A stretch of 64,000 nt of DNA from an uncultured Spirochaetaceae bacterium (GTDB taxonomy: Bacteria; Spirochaetota; Spirochaetia; Sphaerochaetales; Sphaerochaetaceae), in assembly GCA_944390725.1 (NCBI GenBank), contig CALXQU010000012.1:1-64000 (forward strand). The letters are read 5' to 3'. Numbering within the stretch: the stretch's first letter is position 1; each line of letters opens with the position of its first letter. Positions 8,066 to 16,836 of the stretch are shown in pieces. Position numbers and translations under genes: made by a program. The notes beneath the pieces are model-generated. The model was given only the letters and a program-made list of their open reading frames with translations, did no database searches and had not been told where the DNA came from.

Positions 8066-9190
8066 CTATGCACCCAGGCTGGATGGCTTCAGCCTCCTGA
8101 GGAATATGGATACCGATACCGATGAGACCGCCAGCATGAGGGCAAGCATCGCGATGAGGGGAAGCGGAGGGATGCTGATCCTGAATGATGTCACGTAATA
8201 TGCCAGGAGCGATGCGTTGCGTGATGCAATCCACGATATCAGGGAAGGGGAAAGGAAGCTAAGGAGGATTCCCGCACCCGTCCCTGCAGCCGAGGCGAGC
8301 GCGACTCCTGCCATCGTTATCATCAGGTATATGCGCCTCAGCCTGCGGTACTGCATGCCCATCATCAGCAGTCCCTCTATATCCTTCCTGTCGCGCGATG
8401 TATATGCCTCCGCGATATCCGAGGAGAAATAGGCAGCAAGGATGGCTACTGCCGCGAGGACGAGATGCATCACGGAAAGCGATGCCCTGATGTTCCTGTA
8501 CGCAGAGCCGTATATCTCCCTGTAGCTGCGGGCGAATACGCCCTCTTCCCTGATCCCGCGCAGCACCTGCGCATCATCCATCCCCTCCGGAAGGAGGATC
8601 TCCCATGTATTGCGGCCATCGACAAGCTCGAGCGGCACATAGATGAGATGCCCGTCAAGCTGCGGATAGACAGAGCAGAAGATGCCGCTGACGGTAAGGA
8701 GATACGGACGTGCCCTCCCTTCCGTATCCATGGCCATCATGGTGAGCCTGTCGCCAGGCTCCAGGCCGAGCGACGAGGCAAGCGAGGATGAGACGACGGA
8801 TGGGTTGAGCATCCCATCGGTCCCTGTCCACTCGATTTCCAGCTCCTCTCCCCTGTAGCCGGAAAAGTAGCCATCCATGACTCCCTTGACTACCGCGGCA
8901 GAGGTGCCATCCGCTGAGTAAAGCAGGCATTCCGATGTGCATGACAGCGAGACCTCCGCGGATTCCGGAAGCGTTTCTGGCACTGCCGCCGAGGCTATGG
9001 AACCTGAGCCAAGCACCTGCAGCATCCTGTCGATCCTTGCCGATACGGAGGTTATGAATACTATCGAGAAGGAAAGCACCGCGGAGATGAGGAAGATGAT
9101 GACGAGCGGCATCAGCGCCGATGCTATATAGCTTCCGGGCATGCCCTCGCCGCATTTGCGCCTGATGTAAATCCTCTCGAGATCAGCCAA
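8066..9190 (-). CDS. FtsX/MacB-type ABC permease (LolE-like)
   Basis: A 374-residue permease with one N-terminal helix (about 25-50), a large periplasmic domain (about 55-245) and three C-terminal helices. This is the layout of LolC/LolE and MacB-type subunits, which move substrates between membrane and periplasm using ATP hydrolysed in the cytoplasm. It overlaps the ATPase gene by eight bases. The order permease-ATPase-permease matches lolCDE, which extracts outer-membrane lipoproteins from the inner membrane. Sequence alone cannot separate a Lol role from another MacB-like export role. Confidence 0.82.
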   Translation of the reverse strand: MADLERIYIRRKCGEGMPGSYIASALMPLVIIFLISAVLSFSIVFITSVSARIDRMLQVLGSGSIASAAVPETLPESAEVSLSCTSECLLYSADGTSAAVVKGVMDGYFSGYRGEELEIEWTGTDGMLNPSVVSSSLASSLGLEPGDRLTMMAMDTEGRARPYLLTVSGIFCSVYPQLDGHLIYVPLELVDGRNTWEILLPEGMDDAQVLRGIREEGVFARSYREIYGSAYRNIRASLSVMHLVLAAVAILAAYFSSDIAEAYTSRDRKDIEGLLMMGMQYRRLRRIYLMITMAGVALASAAGTGAGILLSFLSPSLISWIASRNASLLAYYVTSFRISIPPLPLIAMLALMLAVSSVSVSIFLRRLKPSSLGA

Positions 9191-9860
9191 CGAGCACTCC
9201 TTCCGTGAGCATCAGCGCGCGGTCCGCACGGAGCGCGAACTCACTGTTGTGCGTAACGTAGACCAGGGCGCTTCCTGAGGCCCTCACCGCATCAAGCAGC
9301 AGCGATTCGACAGCCAGCGCGGTCTTCTCATCGAGGGATCCGGTGGGCTCGTCTGCGAATATGATGTCCGGGGAGAGCGCAAGCGCGCGTGCGATGGCGA
9401 CACGCTGCCTCTCACCTCCGGAGAGCGTCCCTGGACGGTGGTCCTTCCTGTCCAGGAGGGAAAGCCCTGCCAAAAGGCTGTCTGCGCGGCTGAAGGCCTC
9501 CTTGCGCTTCGCTCCCTTGATGAGCAGCGGCATCGCGGCATTCTCCTCGGCGGAGAAATCCTCAAGGAGAATCGATGACTGGAAGACGAATCCCATGCTC
9601 TCCAGCCTGAGGCGCTCAATCTCCTTGCCGCTGAGGGCTGAGACGTCGCGCCCGCAATAGCATATCCTGCCGGAATCGGGGGAAAGCAGCAGCGCCGCGA
9701 CGGAAAGCAGCGTGCTCTTGCCGCATCCGCTGCGCCCCCTGATGGATATTACCTCCCCCCTTGAGACGGAGAGGTCCACGCCATTGAGGATGGAGAGCCT
9801 GCCTCCGGGGGCATCATAGCCCTTGCATACGGACTCAAGCCGCAGTACCTCATCTGCCAA
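9183..9860 (-). CDS. ABC transporter ATPase, LolD/MacB-like
   Basis: A 225-residue ATPase with Walker A GRSGCGKS (about residues 39-46), Q-loop VFQSSILL, signature LSGGERQRVAIARALA and Walker B IIFADEPTGSLD. The FADEPTGSLD form is characteristic of the LolD/MacB/FtsE family. It overlaps the permease upstream by 11 bases and the one downstream by eight, so the three proteins are surely made together and form one complex. Probable role: powering lipoprotein release from the inner membrane. Confidence 0.9.
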   Translation of the reverse strand: MADEVLRLESVCKGYDAPGGRLSILNGVDLSVSRGEVISIRGRSGCGKSTLLSVAALLLSPDSGRICYCGRDVSALSGKEIERLRLESMGFVFQSSILLEDFSAEENAAMPLLIKGAKRKEAFSRADSLLAGLSLLDRKDHRPGTLSGGERQRVAIARALALSPDIIFADEPTGSLDEKTALAVESLLLDAVRASGSALVYVTHNSEFALRADRALMLTEGVLVG

Positions 9861-10920
9861 TCAGCACCTCCAGGATATCCTTCCTGCCCTCCTTCCTTTC
9901 CCTGATGAAGGCAATCAGCAGGGAGAAGGCAGCCAGGGCTGCGGAAGCCGAGATGAATTCCCTGATGGGGAACGAGAGCGATGCCTCCCTGAACATAAGC
10001 GAGGAAAGGTATCTTCCGGATACGGCAATCGCCGCGGCAGAGAGGATGACGGCCAGCAGCAGCGAGGCAGCCAGCACTATCATGAATGAGAGCATGAAGG
10101 CCAGTTCCGTCCGACACCTGCCCAGCCCCAGGAGCATGAGCTCCGCCTTCTCGCCCCTTCTTGCCTCATAGAACGACCTGACGCACTCCTTCATCGATAC
10201 AAGCAGGATGAGGAAGAGGAATGAGAGTACGACGACCATCATCGTCTTCTCCGTCATGAATGCCGAATAGAGCACGCTCTCGCTCTCCATCCAGCTCATG
10301 CAGCTGTATCCCATCTCCCTGAGCATATCGGCAGAGCCGGGATCCGCACCCTTGATCGCGGTCTTCATGGCAATGCCCTCGCCAGCGGATGAGAGAGGCA
10401 TGAACACATGGGCGGAATCGAAGGATGAGCCTAGGGCCGTGGCATAGATCCCTGATACAGGGATCCTCTCCGAGGCAGGCACCATCATGCCGCTTCTCCC
10501 CTCGGCAAGCATCGTGATTGATATGTTCCCGTCATCTGAGAGCGAGAGCAGCTGGTAGGAGGCCATCAGCGAGCTGCAGTCGCCGCGAAGCACCTCCAGG
10601 CCGCCGTCATATGATCCGTCTATGAACCTGATATCGACGGCACGGCCTTCCGCCAGCGCTTCGGCCTCGCCATATACGAAGACCGATGCCGCAGGGAAGA
10701 GCTCTTCCATCTGGCTGGCGAAGCTGCCATCGACTACGATATCGAATGACTGGGTATCGCGCAGGCGCTCTATCCTGGCATCCTGCAGGTAATCCATTAT
10801 CGCGATTACGGTGACGAAGACCGCCAGGGAGAGCGCAGCCGTCACCATGATCCTGATGGAACGGCGCCTATGGTGCGCTATCGGGGAGAATGAGTATCTC
10901 AGGGCAAGGCGGAGGATCAT
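9850..10920 (-). CDS. FtsX/MacB-type ABC permease (LolC-like)
   Basis: A 356-residue permease with an N-terminal helix at about 25-46, a periplasmic domain, and three C-terminal helices starting near residues 220, 272 and 325. The cytoplasmic loop RSFYEARRGEKAELMLLGLG is typical of FtsX-like subunits. It overlaps the preceding secreted-protein gene by four bases (ATGA-type coupling) and the ATPase gene by 11. It is only distantly similar to its partner permease at 8066-9190, suggesting a heterodimer. Confidence 0.82.
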   Translation of the reverse strand: MILRLALRYSFSPIAHHRRRSIRIMVTAALSLAVFVTVIAIMDYLQDARIERLRDTQSFDIVVDGSFASQMEELFPAASVFVYGEAEALAEGRAVDIRFIDGSYDGGLEVLRGDCSSLMASYQLLSLSDDGNISITMLAEGRSGMMVPASERIPVSGIYATALGSSFDSAHVFMPLSSAGEGIAMKTAIKGADPGSADMLREMGYSCMSWMESESVLYSAFMTEKTMMVVVLSFLFLILLVSMKECVRSFYEARRGEKAELMLLGLGRCRTELAFMLSFMIVLAASLLLAVILSAAAIAVSGRYLSSLMFREASLSFPIREFISASAALAAFSLLIAFIRERKEGRKDILEVLIGR

Positions 10921-11828
10921 TGCAGGTTCTCCACCTCCAGGACCCTCAGCCCATCGCGGTCAAGCAGTATCCTCGCATAGGGGCTGCCATCCCTGTACCT
11001 CGTCTCCTCTATCAGGCCATCGCTGCGGAACACCCTCTCGGAGACAAGCTCGCCATCCACGGACCTGCGCTCTGAAGCAATGCCGCCATCGCTGAACACC
11101 GTCTCCAGCGTCCTATCGCCTTCCGTACGCAGCGAGGATGCCATATCCCCATCCTCATCATATGTGAATGATATGGACACGGCGCCATCATCCTGGGAAA
11201 GGAGAAGCCCCTCAGGCGAGTACACACGTCTGACTTCCCTGCCATCGACGATGGATGTGCCATGCCATGTGCCATCATCGGAGAGGGTGTAACCAGACGG
11301 AATGGCCTCAGCTGGGCCTTCCTGGCTATGGTACTCCGCCCTGATCGCTTCCCCGTCCCTGATGTACAGATAGTACCCTGGGGTGAAATACCCCTCCTCT
11401 GTCCCGGCAAGGCCGACAAGGTCGCCGGAGGGCGTCTCGACATACTCCGTCATGCTCACGAGGGTACCATCGACCGAATAGGCTACGCTCTTCAGCCTAC
11501 CGCCATCATATGCGTATCTGTATTCCCTGGCGGAGCTTCCGTCATCTATCGTGCGGGAGACCCTCACGCCATCCTCTGCCGTTACTGTCTCCACGGTCCC
11601 ATCCGCGCGGATGGTATAGCCTCCGCTCCCGTCGTCTATCCGCTCCCTGACAAGCTCCCCGTCGAGATAGATCCTCGTGGCATCCCCTTCCCGCTCGCCT
11701 TCATACCCTGAGCCGGTAAGGCCCTCGATAGCACCGAGGTCCTGTCCCAGCGCATTCGAGAGGAACGCGTCAGCCGGGAGCGGCAGGGCAAGCGCCGGGA
11801 TAAGGATCAGCAGGGGGAGCTTCCGCAT
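10917..11828 (-). CDS. Secreted protein with repeated Y-x2-DG-x-L motifs, function unknown
   Basis: A 303-residue protein with a cleavable signal peptide (hydrophobic up to about residue 22, PADAF), no lipobox Cys and no further membrane helix. Most of the mature part consists of short degenerate repeats such as YLDGELVRE, YDGGRLKSV, YSPEGLLLS, YDEDGDMAS and FSDGGIASE. This pattern resembles YD/RHS or MORN-variant beta-repeat proteins. I do not recognise a specific family. It is coupled to the LolC-like gene by a four-base overlap and follows ftsY by three bases, so it may be a periplasmic partner of the LolCDE-like complex, an inference from position only. Confidence 0.78.
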   Translation of the reverse strand: MRKLPLLILIPALALPLPADAFLSNALGQDLGAIEGLTGSGYEGEREGDATRIYLDGELVRERIDDGSGGYTIRADGTVETVTAEDGVRVSRTIDDGSSAREYRYAYDGGRLKSVAYSVDGTLVSMTEYVETPSGDLVGLAGTEEGYFTPGYYLYIRDGEAIRAEYHSQEGPAEAIPSGYTLSDDGTWHGTSIVDGREVRRVYSPEGLLLSQDDGAVSISFTYDEDGDMASSLRTEGDRTLETVFSDGGIASERRSVDGELVSERVFRSDGLIEETRYRDGSPYARILLDRDGLRVLEVENLQ

Positions 11829-11831
11829 AGG

Positions 11832-12710
11832 CTACCTGTCCAGGCCCAGCAGGGACGAGAGGTACTCCTCCTTGTCGAACGGACGGATATCATCATACTT
11901 CTCCCCGACGCAGACGAAGACGACAGGAAGGTCCAGGAGCCTGCCGATCTGCACGAGTGCGCCGCCCTTGGCGGCGCTGTCATACTTGGTGAGGATGACG
12001 CCATCGAGCCTGACTGCCTGGTTGAAGAGCATCGCCTGCTGCAGCCCGTTCTGGCCGGTGGTCGCATCTATCACGAGGAACTTCCTGTAGTTCTCCTCGC
12101 TGATGCCCTTGGCCTTGATGACCTTGTCCATCTTCTGGAGCTCCTTCATGAGGTTCTCCTTGTTATGCATGCGTCCGGCCGTATCGGCGAGGATGAGGTC
12201 ATCGCCCTGGGCCTGCGCGCTTGTGATGGCATCGAAGACGACAGCTCCCGGATCGGAGCCCATCTTCTGCTTCACGATGCGCATGCCGAGGCGCTCCGCA
12301 TGGATATCGAGCTGGTCGACTGCGGCAGCACGGAACGTATCGCCCGCTGCCAGCAGGACCCTGAGCCCCTTCTGCGTATAGTACTTCGCCATCTTGGCGA
12401 TGGTCGTCGTCTTGCCGACGCCGTTGACGCCGAGGATCATGAATACGCTCAGCTCGCCTTTCGGCGGCAGGGCATCATAGCTCCTGACATACTGGCTGAG
12501 GATGTCCCTCATCCTGGACTGCAGGTCAGCAGCCTCCGTCAGCCCCTCCTTCTTCGCGATATCCCTCAGCGACTGCACGATCTCATCTGTCAGCCTCGCG
12601 CCGAGGTCTCCCTCGATGAGGGTATCCTCGAGCTCCTCGAAGAACTCCTCGTTTATCTTCCTTCCCCCGAAAAGGGTCTTTATCTTCTCACCGAACTTCC
12701 TGAAGAACAT
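11832..12710 (-). CDS. ftsY: Signal recognition particle receptor FtsY
   Basis: A 292-residue SRP GTPase that docks SRP-bound ribosomes at the inner membrane for co-translational protein insertion. The NG domain is complete: G1 GVNGVGKTT (about 94-102), the DTFRAAAVDQL stretch, G3 DTAGR and G4 TKYD. The acidic A domain found in E. coli FtsY is absent, as in many bacteria with short FtsY. Start ATG at 12710 has GGGAGGGAG upstream. It sits in the packed prfB block, nine bases after the preceding stop. Confidence 0.96.
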   Translation of the reverse strand: MFFRKFGEKIKTLFGGRKINEEFFEELEDTLIEGDLGARLTDEIVQSLRDIAKKEGLTEAADLQSRMRDILSQYVRSYDALPPKGELSVFMILGVNGVGKTTTIAKMAKYYTQKGLRVLLAAGDTFRAAAVDQLDIHAERLGMRIVKQKMGSDPGAVVFDAITSAQAQGDDLILADTAGRMHNKENLMKELQKMDKVIKAKGISEENYRKFLVIDATTGQNGLQQAMLFNQAVRLDGVILTKYDSAAKGGALVQIGRLLDLPVVFVCVGEKYDDIRPFDKEEYLSSLLGLDR

Positions 12711-12719
12711 ACTCCCTCC

Positions 12720-13958
12720 CTACATGCCCAGGCTGGCTGCCTGGAAGTAATCGAACATCGCATCGACCATCTCCACAAGCTGGACTATGCTGATGCCGGC
12801 CATAGCCGTCGCGACGGGCGCGATGCTGTATTCCGGATAGATATTCGTGACTGCGTTCGCGGCGACATGGACCCCGAAGGTGATCAATGTGCCCAGAAGC
12901 GCATTGTAGAACCTGGTCTTCGCATCCGCCACCAGGTCGACATCCTCCATCCAGCCGGGCCTGAGCATGATGGTCAGGTTGTCGGTCAGCCTCGTGGACT
13001 GGATCGAGAATGGCGCGAAGCCCTCGGCTGATGCCGTGATGGAGAACGGAACCGTGCCGTTCATGGCCATATGGTCCTCGACCTTCACCCCCTGATAGTA
13101 TATCTCGGCATCGAAAGGCACCGAGGAGACGATGGCAGGGCCAGAGAACAATGGCTGCAGGACAGGCTCTATCCTGTATCCCTCATCGACCGTGACAGTC
13201 TCCTCCAGGTTCATGAAGGCGGGGGATGTATACCTCATCTCATGCTCCCCCTTCTCCAGCACCGTATAGCCGTATACGAGCGGGACCGATCCGCCATCGA
13301 CTGTCAGGGAGACGTTTGACGGCATCGACACGGGGACTATGATATAGTCCTCTGACTTGATATACGGCAGGAGCGATTCCGTCAGCGGCAGGAACTGGTC
13401 ATTCTCCTCCGAGGCGATATATGCCGCACGGTGGACGAGGTCGCCATTGGCATAGACGCTCACCTCGCTCAGAAGCCCTTCATCGGCAGTCTCCGCGGCG
13501 ATTATGAGGTCGAGATCCTGCACAAGGCGGATATAATCGAATGCATCCCTATCGCCTGCAAGCAGGAACGGGCGCTCCGCATCCTGCACCTCGGCCTCGA
13601 CGACCTCCAGCACGAGGCTGCCGTCATCAGCAGCGGCTTCCGCGGCCTCCTCCTGCGCAAGGTAGGACTCGAGCCCGGAGAGGTTCTCGGATGTGATATA
13701 GCCGGATATCGCGGCCTCCCTCGCGATCCGCTCCTCATCGGCTGCCTTCCTGCCGTATTCCTCTATGGCAGCAGGCGCGGTCACCTCCCCCGAGAGGAGG
13801 GAGAGCGATGAGAGGATAAGCGAGGCGATGCCCTCATCATCGGATACGACAAGGGTGCGGTATGAAGCCGCTCCTGCCGGCAGGGGCAGGAGCATGATCA
13901 GCATGATGGCAAGGCTAAGCCTCTTTCTGAAAATGCAGATACGCTTCGATGAAGTCAT
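12720..13958 (-). CDS. Secreted or membrane-anchored protein with PEGA-like domain, function unknown
   Basis: A 412-residue protein with a basic N-terminus followed by a signal-peptide-like segment ending near PAGAASYR. The middle is acidic and Ala-rich (about 85-130). Residues about 205-330 look like tandem PEGA-type beta domains (SNVSLTVDGGSVPLVYGYTV, then SSVPFDAEIYYQGVKV). Two hydrophobic segments lie near residues 345-395. The ATG at 13958 overlaps prfB by 44 bases and has no clear ribosome site; an internal ATG at 13904 after the prfB stop is possible but would lose the basic n-region of the signal peptide. Position suggests an envelope protein co-expressed with ftsY. Confidence 0.75.
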   Translation of the reverse strand: MTSSKRICIFRKRLSLAIMLIMLLPLPAGAASYRTLVVSDDEGIASLILSSLSLLSGEVTAPAAIEEYGRKAADEERIAREAAISGYITSENLSGLESYLAQEEAAEAAADDGSLVLEVVEAEVQDAERPFLLAGDRDAFDYIRLVQDLDLIIAAETADEGLLSEVSVYANGDLVHRAAYIASEENDQFLPLTESLLPYIKSEDYIIVPVSMPSNVSLTVDGGSVPLVYGYTVLEKGEHEMRYTSPAFMNLEETVTVDEGYRIEPVLQPLFSGPAIVSSVPFDAEIYYQGVKVEDHMAMNGTVPFSITASAEGFAPFSIQSTRLTDNLTIMLRPGWMEDVDLVADAKTRFYNALLGTLITFGVHVAANAVTNIYPEYSIAPVATAMAGISIVQLVEMVDAMFDYFQAASLGM

Positions 13959-15013
13959 CTATACCACCATCCATCACTGCCGTGATATTCCCCGTGCTGC
14001 ACCCCGTACGATGGTCCTTCACCATCGTATACGGCTGGAACACATAGCTCCTGATCTGGTTGCCCCAGGAGATATCCTTCTTGGCGATGGCATCCTTCTC
14101 CTTCTCCTTCTCGCGCTCCTTCTGATAGTACTCGTAAAGCCTGGAACGGAGCATCTTGAAAGCCACGTCCTTGTTCATGTACTGGCTGCGCTCATTCTGG
14201 CACTGGACGACGATTCCCGTCGCATAGTGGGTGATCCTGACGGCACTGTCGGTCTTGTTGACGTGCTGGCCGCCGGCTCCGCCTGCGCGGTACGTATCGA
14301 GCCTGTAGTCCTCAGGCTTGAGCTCTATCTCGATATCGTCATCGAGCTCAGGGGAGGCATAGACGGAAGCGAACGAGGTGTGGCGCCGCTTGGCTGCATC
14401 GAAGGGGCTGATCCTGACGAGGCGGTGCACGCCTGCCTCCCCCTTGAGATAGCCGAACGCATACGGGCCGGAGATCTTCAGGGAGACGCTCTTCAGCCCT
14501 CCCTCATCCTCCTGCATGTCGAGCACCTCGCACTTGAAGCCATGGCGCTCCGCCCAGCGCGTATACATGCGCGTAAGCATCTGGGTCCAGTCCGAGGCCT
14601 CGTTGCCGCCGGCCCCTGCGTGGACGGAGAGATACACGTTGTTCTTGTCGTTCTTGCCATCGAGCAGCGTCTTGAGCTTGAGCGGCCTGAACTTCTCGGC
14701 CAAGGCCGTGATCTGCCCTTCCAGCTCCTGCCTGAGGCCCTCGTCATCCTCTGACGAGTAGAGCTCTATGAGCTCGGAGAGGTCATCGACCTCGCCGATG
14801 ATCTCCTTCCATGGGAGATAGCCCTCCTTGAGCGCATTGAGCTTGCCGAATGTCTTCTCCGCCTTATCGGGATCCGACCAGAAATCAGGCGCGGAGGTCT
14901 CCTCCTCGAGGGTCCTTATCTTATCTTCAGTCCCGGCCTGTTCAAAGACGCCTCCATACTGTGTAGGCTTCTTCCTTTATATCCTCGAATTCCGCTCTGT
15001 TCTCTATAAACAT
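13915..15013 (-). CDS. prfB: Peptide chain release factor 2, with programmed +1 frameshift
   Basis: RF2 recognises UGA and UAA stops and releases the finished chain. The gene begins at the ATG at 15013 (AAGGAG upstream), reads 23 codons to CTT, then meets an in-frame TGA at 14944-14942. Skipping one base (14944) continues in the frame that runs to 13915, giving 365 residues, the same length as E. coli RF2. The RF2-specific SPF anticodon motif (RISPFDAAKR) and the catalytic GGQ (GGAGGQHVNK) are present. Just before the shift site are GGAGG, a 3-base gap and CTT TGA, as in the classical RF2 autoregulatory site. The GH57-like gene ends two bases upstream. Confidence 0.96.
14942..14955 (-). promoter_or_regulatory. 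prfB programmed frameshift site (SD-like GGAGG, CTT TGA)
   Basis: On the coding strand this reads GGAGG-CGT-CTT-TGA. The internal Shine-Dalgarno-like sequence sits three bases before the CTT codon, exactly as in known RF2 genes, where low RF2 lets the ribosome slip by +1 at CTT T and so complete RF2. The base after TGA is A rather than the more usual C. Confidence 0.93.
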
Positions 15014-15014
15014 A

Positions 15015-16829
15015 TCATTGCTCCTTATCCTTTGAAGAGTTATCGCTGATCCTGGCTATGAAGCGGAAGCTGTACGCCTCCCCCGCCTTCAGATCCAGGG
15101 GGAAGGAGAAGGAAAGCTCCGTATACAGGTCGAATGACTCGAGCCCCAGCGACGTATACTGGCTCTGCTTCACCTTGTTCTCCCTCAGGGAGAATCCTTC
15201 CGTGGATGAGAACGACATCGTCAGCCCGGATGCTGAGTCAGTATATCTGACGGTACGGACATCTTCAAGAAGGCTCAGCAGCATCAGCTTGCGCTGGTCA
15301 GGCGACTGCAGGCCCATATCCGTAATCGCCAGGTAGACAGGCACGGTATACCTGCCGGCAGCATCCTCCGATGCGGTGACCGTCGTCTCCATCACCAGCG
15401 TCTGAGCCCTGAGCTTGAACAGCTTGGAGACGGTGAAGATGCCTGATGACGCGGAGAACTGGTACTCCCCGCGCGTCTTCGATATGACGGAAGCATCATA
15501 GATAAGGCCGCGCCCGTCGAAGCTGCCGCTGCCCGTCCTGATGATATCAGTGAACGACTTCAGCAGCGGCACATAGGGGAATGCCCTGTCGAAAGGCGGA
15601 CGCGTATCGATCATATTCATCAGCGCAGGCTTGTAGCAGAACTCGGCGACCCCGCCGCCCTTAGGGCTGAATACGGCCGAGTATACCTTGTTGCGCGCGA
15701 TATAGTCGTTCTGCCCTATCTCCTCAAGGTCATACTCACGATAGAGCGACTGCGGGTCCTGCTCGAAGAAGCGCTTCTCGCATTCCAGCAGGGACTTCCA
15801 GTAGAGCCTGCGCTCGGAGAGCCTGAGCGGCGTGCACTGAGCATCATGGATGAAGAGCGGCCCGAGCGACATATGGAAGAGCTCCGACTCGGCATCCCTC
15901 TTCAGCGCCTTGTCCTTCTTGTATCCTGAGATCTGGTCCGAAAGCGATACGAACCTGTTCAGGAGGTATCTGTAGTTCTCGTTCCTGACGAAGAGGTCAT
16001 TGAACGACCTGAGGCCGCAGGCCCAGGCATCCCTGCCATACCATCCTGCGTCGAGATAGCCTGGATGGGACACATCCATCTGGGGAAGGAGCGAGAGCTC
16101 ATGGCCATGCCGCTCGAAGATGGAGATGAGAAGCTCCCCTATCCTGTCCTCGCAGGCAGCGCGCACGGCTCCCTGCACGAGCTGGTCTATGTTCAGGAAG
16201 ACGGCGATGTCATCCTCAGACGAGGAGATTACCTGCTCGAGGCCTTCCTTCAGGCCATCGAAGCCGACCAGCCCCTGGGCGAAATGGGAGACCAGCGCCG
16301 CCGCCTCATCCGATATGACGTGGATGCGCACGCGCTTGCCGAGCTCGTTCATCATGAATGAGAGATGCTCGCACTTCTCGCGCTGGGTAGCCTTGTATGC
16401 GGATATCACGACGGAGGATATGCCGGAGGCCTTCAGCGCGTGCACGTAAAGCGGCGACCAGATCTGGCCGTAGAAGAAGCATGATGTCGCCCTCACGCCG
16501 TAATAGCGGCGGATGAGCGTCGTCATCTTCTCTATCTGGTAGCTTCTGTCCTTGGGAGGATTGAGCGAGATGACCGTCTGGCTGTATGAGCCGGTGATGA
16601 GCTCGAGGTCCTGCCGCCTGGCAAGGGATGCTATGAGGAGGTTCATCTCCGGGGAGCTATTGTCGATATGCTTCATCATCGCCGTGCTCTGGTACAGGGA
16701 CATCTTCAGCCCCGGGTTGTTGTAGAGATACGAGAGCACGGGAGTGTATATGACAGACAGTGCCCGTCTGAATGCGGGCACCGGAGATGATGCGGTAAGC
16801 TCAGTATATAGACCAAGCGCCAATCTCAA
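15015..16829 (-). CDS. GH57-like glycoside hydrolase homologue, probably lacking the catalytic glutamate
   Basis: A 604-residue protein resembling family GH57 alpha-amylase/4-alpha-glucanotransferases with DUF1925/DUF1926-type C-terminal beta domains (about 290-600). The second GH57 motif is recognisable (LITGSYSQTV near 77-86). In the third motif, where active enzymes have a-E-R-v-W-e-P with the nucleophile Glu, this protein has YGQIWSP at 120-126, so the Glu aligns with Gly121. It may therefore be one of the inactive GH57-like homologues, or act by another mechanism. The start is TTG at 16829 with GAGGAG upstream, eight bases after rnfB. The stop overlaps the prfB ribosome site, suggesting coupling. 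Confidence 0.8.
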   Translation of the reverse strand: MRLALGLYTELTASSPVPAFRRALSVIYTPVLSYLYNNPGLKMSLYQSTAMMKHIDNSSPEMNLLIASLARRQDLELITGSYSQTVISLNPPKDRSYQIEKMTTLIRRYYGVRATSCFFYGQIWSPLYVHALKASGISSVVISAYKATQREKCEHLSFMMNELGKRVRIHVISDEAAALVSHFAQGLVGFDGLKEGLEQVISSSEDDIAVFLNIDQLVQGAVRAACEDRIGELLISIFERHGHELSLLPQMDVSHPGYLDAGWYGRDAWACGLRSFNDLFVRNENYRYLLNRFVSLSDQISGYKKDKALKRDAESELFHMSLGPLFIHDAQCTPLRLSERRLYWKSLLECEKRFFEQDPQSLYREYDLEEIGQNDYIARNKVYSAVFSPKGGGVAEFCYKPALMNMIDTRPPFDRAFPYVPLLKSFTDIIRTGSGSFDGRGLIYDASVISKTRGEYQFSASSGIFTVSKLFKLRAQTLVMETTVTASEDAAGRYTVPVYLAITDMGLQSPDQRKLMLLSLLEDVRTVRYTDSASGLTMSFSSTEGFSLRENKVKQSQYTSLGLESFDLYTELSFSFPLDLKAGEAYSFRFIARISDNSSKDKEQ

Positions 16830-16836
16830 AGCAGGC

